From Candidatus Desantisbacteria bacterium CG1_02_49_89 (GTDB lineage: Bacteria; Desantisbacteria; UBA1551), in assembly GCA_001871075.1 (NCBI GenBank), contig MNUP01000132.1:1-8719 (forward strand): a DNA stretch of 8,719 nt, written 5' to 3'. This document shows, piece after piece, positions 6,897-8,719 of the stretch (position 1 is its first letter; each line of letters starts with the position of its first letter). The notes below the pieces were generated by a model. That model made no database searches, had not been told where the DNA came from, and saw nothing but the letters and a program-made list of their open reading frames with translations. Made by a program: the position numbers and the translations under genes.

Positions 6897-6991
6897 AACT
6901 ACGAATCAATCGAATTGCACTAATTAAGTATAAGAACGAGGTAAGCTTTTTTGAGCTTTTAAAATTTGTGAAATTCGTGAAATTCGTGGTT
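6897..6991. repeat. AACCACGAATT palindromic repeat, unit 3
   Basis: The arms are 6897-6926 and 6962-6991, with 22 of 30 positions pairing and a 35-nt spacer. The spacer resembles that of unit 1 (AGTATAAGAACGAGG versus AGCATGAGAACAAGG at their starts, both ending in T-rich sequence), so the whole 94-95-nt element is conserved, not only its arms. A small stem AAGCT/AGCTT around a T-rich loop lies within it (6943-6958). The unit ends 11 bases before the deacetylase ATG and contributes to the TTAAGGT upstream of it. Confidence 0.85.
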
Positions 6992-7002
6992 AAGGTCTTA
7001 AA

Positions 7003-7680
7003 ATGAAAAATATAGTCATACTCGCGTACCACAGGATCAATGACTCGGGTGCAGGCGTCCTGGACGTGCCACCTGAAAATTTCAAAAGGCAGCTGGAATG
7101 CCTGCTGGCAGGCGGTTACACGGTGGAAAGCGCGGAGGACATTGCGGGAAGGATACTTCGCAACCGTTATCCTGAGAAAAAAACGGCGGCGATCACATTC
7201 GACGACGGGCACAAGGATAATTTCAGCAATGCCTACCCGGTGCTGAAAAAAATGGGATTGCCCGCAACCATTTTCCTGACGACCTCATTCATGGACACGG
7301 AGAATTTTCTTTCGTGGGACGAAGCAAGGGAAATGAGCGGGGGCGGCATCTCTTTCGGCGGGCATACGGTTACCCATCCGCGCCTGACCCGGATCCGGCC
7401 AGAAGAGGCTAAGGAAGAAATATTGAGATCAAGGCAGGAGATCGAAAGCAGGCTGGGAAAGCCCTGCTCCTGTTTTTGCTATCCTTACGGGGATGTCAAT
7501 GAAGCGGTCAAGCAGCTTGTAAGGGAATGCAAATACTCATCGGCGGTTGTAACACCCCCGAGGCGCGGGATAGGCGAAGACATACTGTGCCTGAAAAGGA
7601 TCGGAATTTACCGCCACACGGATATGCTGCAGTTCAGGCTGAAGCTGTGGGGCGTTTATTCATGGCTGAAAGGCAGGTGA
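7003..7680 (+). CDS. Polysaccharide deacetylase, NodB/CE4 domain
   Basis: This 225-residue protein is essentially a single NodB-homology domain. The conserved motifs are intact: motif 1 TFDDGH (65-70) with the catalytic-base and metal-binding aspartates D67/D68; motif 2 HTVTHP (121-126) with the two metal-binding histidines H121 and H125; and motif 3 CYPYGD (159-164). CE4 enzymes remove N- or O-acetyl groups from glycans in a metal-dependent way. The N-terminus (MKNIVILAYHRI) is that of the short family members; no signal peptide is evident, so a cytoplasmic role on a lipid-linked precursor is possible. The preceding joint is made of palindromic repeats, and AAGGT seven bases before the ATG, at the repeat edge, is the only ribosome-binding candidate. 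It probably modifies the glycan built by the neighbouring transferases. Confidence 0.92.
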   Translation: MKNIVILAYHRINDSGAGVLDVPPENFKRQLECLLAGGYTVESAEDIAGRILRNRYPEKKTAAITFDDGHKDNFSNAYPVLKKMGLPATIFLTTSFMDTENFLSWDEAREMSGGGISFGGHTVTHPRLTRIRPEEAKEEILRSRQEIESRLGKPCSCFCYPYGDVNEAVKQLVRECKYSSAVVTPPRRGIGEDILCLKRIGIYRHTDMLQFRLKLWGVYSWLKGR

Positions 7681-7690
7681 CATGGATATG

Positions 7691-7780
7691 AAGTTAAAAG
7701 TTCCCGCCCCGATAAGATCGGGGCGAGGTCTCGCCCGCTGAAAGACGGGCGGAAAAGGTTAAAGGTTAAAAGTTGAAAAC
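7691..7780 (+). repeat. AGGTTAA-type 7-nt repeat enclosing a GC-rich hairpin block
   Basis: Short runs of the same orientation, AAGTTAAAAGTT (7691-7702) and AAGGTTAAAGGTTAAAAGTTG (7755-7775), flank a GC-rich block at 7703-7752. Unlike the other families the flanks are direct, not inverted, so the GC block may have inserted into a pre-existing 7-nt array. The right part carries all-frame stops, including TAA 7767-7769 in frame with the next gene, and provides that gene's AAGG and TTG start. Confidence 0.75.
7704..7752 (+). promoter_or_regulatory. Overlapping GC-rich stem-loops with two exclusive folds
   Basis: Four stems can be read. A is GCCCCGAT/ATCGGGGC (7706-7713 with 7717-7724). B is GGGCGAG/CTCGCCC (7721-7727 with 7730-7736, only two bases between the arms). 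C is CGCCCG/CGGGCG (7732-7737 with 7746-7751). D is CCGCCC/GGGCGG (7704-7709 with 7747-7752). A and C can coexist, as can D enclosing B, but the two pairs exclude each other. The block lies about 20 bases upstream of the TTG start of methyltransferase 2. It could be a structured repeat at the DNA level or influence transcription or translation; no poly-T run follows, so it is not a simple terminator. Confidence 0.45.
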
Positions 7781-8606
7781 AGAAAATTGCAATTTTTGCG
7801 GGACGAAAGGCGCTAAGGTGTGGGGTGACGGGCAATACGAGGCGCTTCGCTGCGGCAAATGCGGAGTGGTATGGGTGAGCCCGCAGCCCGGAGAAAAACA
7901 GCTGCGGGACATATACACCGGGGATTATTACCGAAGGTGGTACCTGAGCTTTGAGGAAAAAAGAAAGGAATATTTCAGGGGAAGGCTTAAGGCGGCCGAA
8001 GACGTTCTTTCCGTAAAGAGAAGCCCGGCCGCGGCACGCGGAAGGCTTCTGGATATCGGATGCGGGGTGGGTTTTTTTCTTGAAGCCGCGAAGGAAAAGG
8101 GCTGGGAAGCCGAAGGGACCGAAATTTCGGATTTCGCGCGCGAATACGCCGGGAAAAAAGGTTTCAGGGTTTACGCCGGCTGTGAAGGACTTAAAGACAG
8201 TTCTTTTGAAATGGTCACCATGATGGATGTTCTTGCACACGTCACTGATCCTGCCGGGTACATAAACAAGGCAAAAGCCCTTCTGAAGAACGGAGGAGCC
8301 CTTGTCATAAAGACACCGGACCATCCGGCAGGGCTTTTCAGGATGGCAGGGATCTTTTCTTTCACGGGACGCTCCAGGGCGCTTCTGCACATTCCCGCCC
8401 AGCTTTTTCACTTTGACCCGGGAAATCTTACCGGCGTTGTGGAAAGGTCGGGCCTGCGGGCGGTCAAGACCGAAAAAGTCCGGGAAGCGCTGAGGGGCGG
8501 CTGGACATCCTCATGCCTGAAGAACTCGCTGGTGAAACTGTTTAACGCCGCTGCTTCCGCGGCTGGCATCGGCGAAAGTTTCATGCTTTACGCGATAAAG
8601 CCATGA
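7773..8606 (+). CDS. Class I SAM methyltransferase with N-terminal zinc ribbon
   Basis: This 277-residue protein opens with a four-cysteine zinc-ribbon-like motif, C6-x2-C9 and C27-x2-C30, followed by VVWVSPQP. A Rossmann methyltransferase domain follows: motif I LLDIGCGVG (92-100), acidic residue E117 in AEGTEIS at the end of strand 2, and DVLAHVTDP, where relatives usually have DVLEH. Such zinc-ribbon methyltransferases occur in sugar-modification clusters and resemble nucleotide-sugar C-methyltransferases in architecture; O-methylation is also possible. The start must be TTG 7773, because an in-frame TAA lies two codons upstream (7767-7769) and no ATG precedes the cysteine motif. The TTG and its AAAGG (7761-7765) are part of the AGGTTAA repeat, which suggests that the original start region was displaced. 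The C-terminal third (after about 180) has no clear motif. Confidence 0.87.
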   Translation: MKTENCNFCGTKGAKVWGDGQYEALRCGKCGVVWVSPQPGEKQLRDIYTGDYYRRWYLSFEEKRKEYFRGRLKAAEDVLSVKRSPAAARGRLLDIGCGVGFFLEAAKEKGWEAEGTEISDFAREYAGKKGFRVYAGCEGLKDSSFEMVTMMDVLAHVTDPAGYINKAKALLKNGGALVIKTPDHPAGLFRMAGIFSFTGRSRALLHIPAQLFHFDPGNLTGVVERSGLRAVKTEKVREALRGGWTSSCLKNSLVKLFNAAASAAGIGESFMLYAIKP

Positions 8607-8613
8607 TAATTTT

Positions 8614-8667
8614 GACACTGATTTCCACTGATCTTTTCTGTGTAAACCAGTGCGTAAATTCAGTGAC
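8614..8667. repeat. CACTGATTT-type inverted repeat
   Basis: A left arm of two roughly 10-nt units (CACTGATTTC, CACTGATC; 8616-8633) faces an inverted right arm (GTGTAAACCAGTGCGTAAAT followed by TCAGTG; 8640-8665). The outer CACTGA/TCAGTG pairs perfectly and the inner units pair imperfectly. It begins eight bases after the methyltransferase 2 stop. It is a fourth repeat family with no sequence relation to the other three. The remaining 52 bases to the window end are AT-rich and show no gene. Confidence 0.7.
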
Positions 8668-8719
8668 AGGAATTTTGTTTTTTGTAATATTATTAACCGA
8701 AAAAGTAAGATCTGTGCCA

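Larger units (their letters stand above)
6251..6991. mobile_element. Putative palindrome-bounded cassette with GxxExxY nuclease-like gene
   Basis: The whole joint between asnB (stop 6246) and the deacetylase (start 7003) consists of palindromic repeat units 1 and 2, an AT-rich gene, a half arm (6874-6885), and unit 3. The half arm AAATTCGTGGTT is the exact reverse complement of the first 12 bases of unit 2 (6369-6380), so the gene is itself bracketed by an inverted pair. A sampled gene line has 18 of 60 G/C, far below the glycan genes. Mobility is inferred from the arrangement and composition; no transposase, integrase or clear target duplication is seen. Confidence 0.45.

Noticed and set aside
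6251-6991. CRISPR array
   Set aside because: The repeats are palindromic, only three in number, irregularly spaced, have similar rather than unique spacers, and no cas gene is present.
6808-7212. Reverse-strand open frame containing TNFTNFTNF
   Set aside because: The periodic stretch is the repeat arm of unit 3 and the rest is antisense to the deacetylase and the GxxExxY gene.
7656-8411. 251-codon reverse-strand open frame
   Set aside because: It is antisense to methyltransferase 2 with its full motif set and runs through the AGGTTAA repeat. It has no recognisable domain.
8607-8719. Rho-independent terminator after methyltransferase 2
   Set aside because: The hairpin-forming sequence is the AT-rich CACTGATTT repeat with imperfect arms; no GC-rich stem directly followed by a T run is present.

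Overview
This is a bacterial surface-polysaccharide gene region. Six of the eight genes fit glycan assembly and decoration: an integral-membrane lipid-carrier-dependent glycosyltransferase (5' end cut by the window edge), two SAM methyltransferases, a family-4 glycosyltransferase, a glutamine-dependent asparagine-synthase-type amidotransferase, and a NodB-type polysaccharide deacetylase. All genes lie on the + strand. The backbone genes are GC-rich in sampled stretches (36 of 60 bases G/C at 2461-2520) and often use AGG for Arg and ATA for Ile. Together with the small cassette genes and intergenic repeats, this suggests an uncultured candidate-phylum bacterium of the Omnitrophota/Elusimicrobiota kind. 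That assignment is a weak inference, because no phylogenetic marker is present.

Layout: GT39-like glycosyltransferase (2-1753); cassette with a four-helix-bundle/23S-intervening-sequence-type protein (about 1738-2300); methyltransferase 1 (2311-3105); GT4 (3150-4265); asnB-like amidotransferase (4342-6246); cassette with a GxxExxY/PD-(D/E)XK protein (6251-6991); polysaccharide deacetylase (7003-7680); repeat/hairpin block (7691-7780); zinc-ribbon methyltransferase 2 (7773-8606); a fourth repeat (8614-8667).

The glycan genes could form one transcription unit: the cytoplasmic GT4 extends a lipid-linked glycan, methyltransferases and the amidotransferase modify its sugars, and the membrane glycosyltransferase and deacetylase act on the carrier-linked or exported product. 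The specific glycan cannot be deduced.

The striking part is the joints between the genes. The GT4 joints on either side (44 and 76 bp) are plain spacers, although the one before asnB holds a possible regulatory hairpin. The other three joints, and the 3' flank of the last gene, are each filled by a different family of short-period repeat (7, 9, 7 and about 10 nt). Three of the four families are arranged as inverted arms. Two of the joints also carry an AT-rich small gene (20/60 and 18/60 G/C in sampled lines) bracketed by its own repeat family. The repeats have taken over gene-boundary signals: they supply the stop codon of the first glycosyltransferase, probably that of the intervening-sequence-type gene, and the start region of methyltransferase 2. 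This looks like repeated insertion of small palindrome-bounded elements into operon joints, two of them carrying a putative partner protein.
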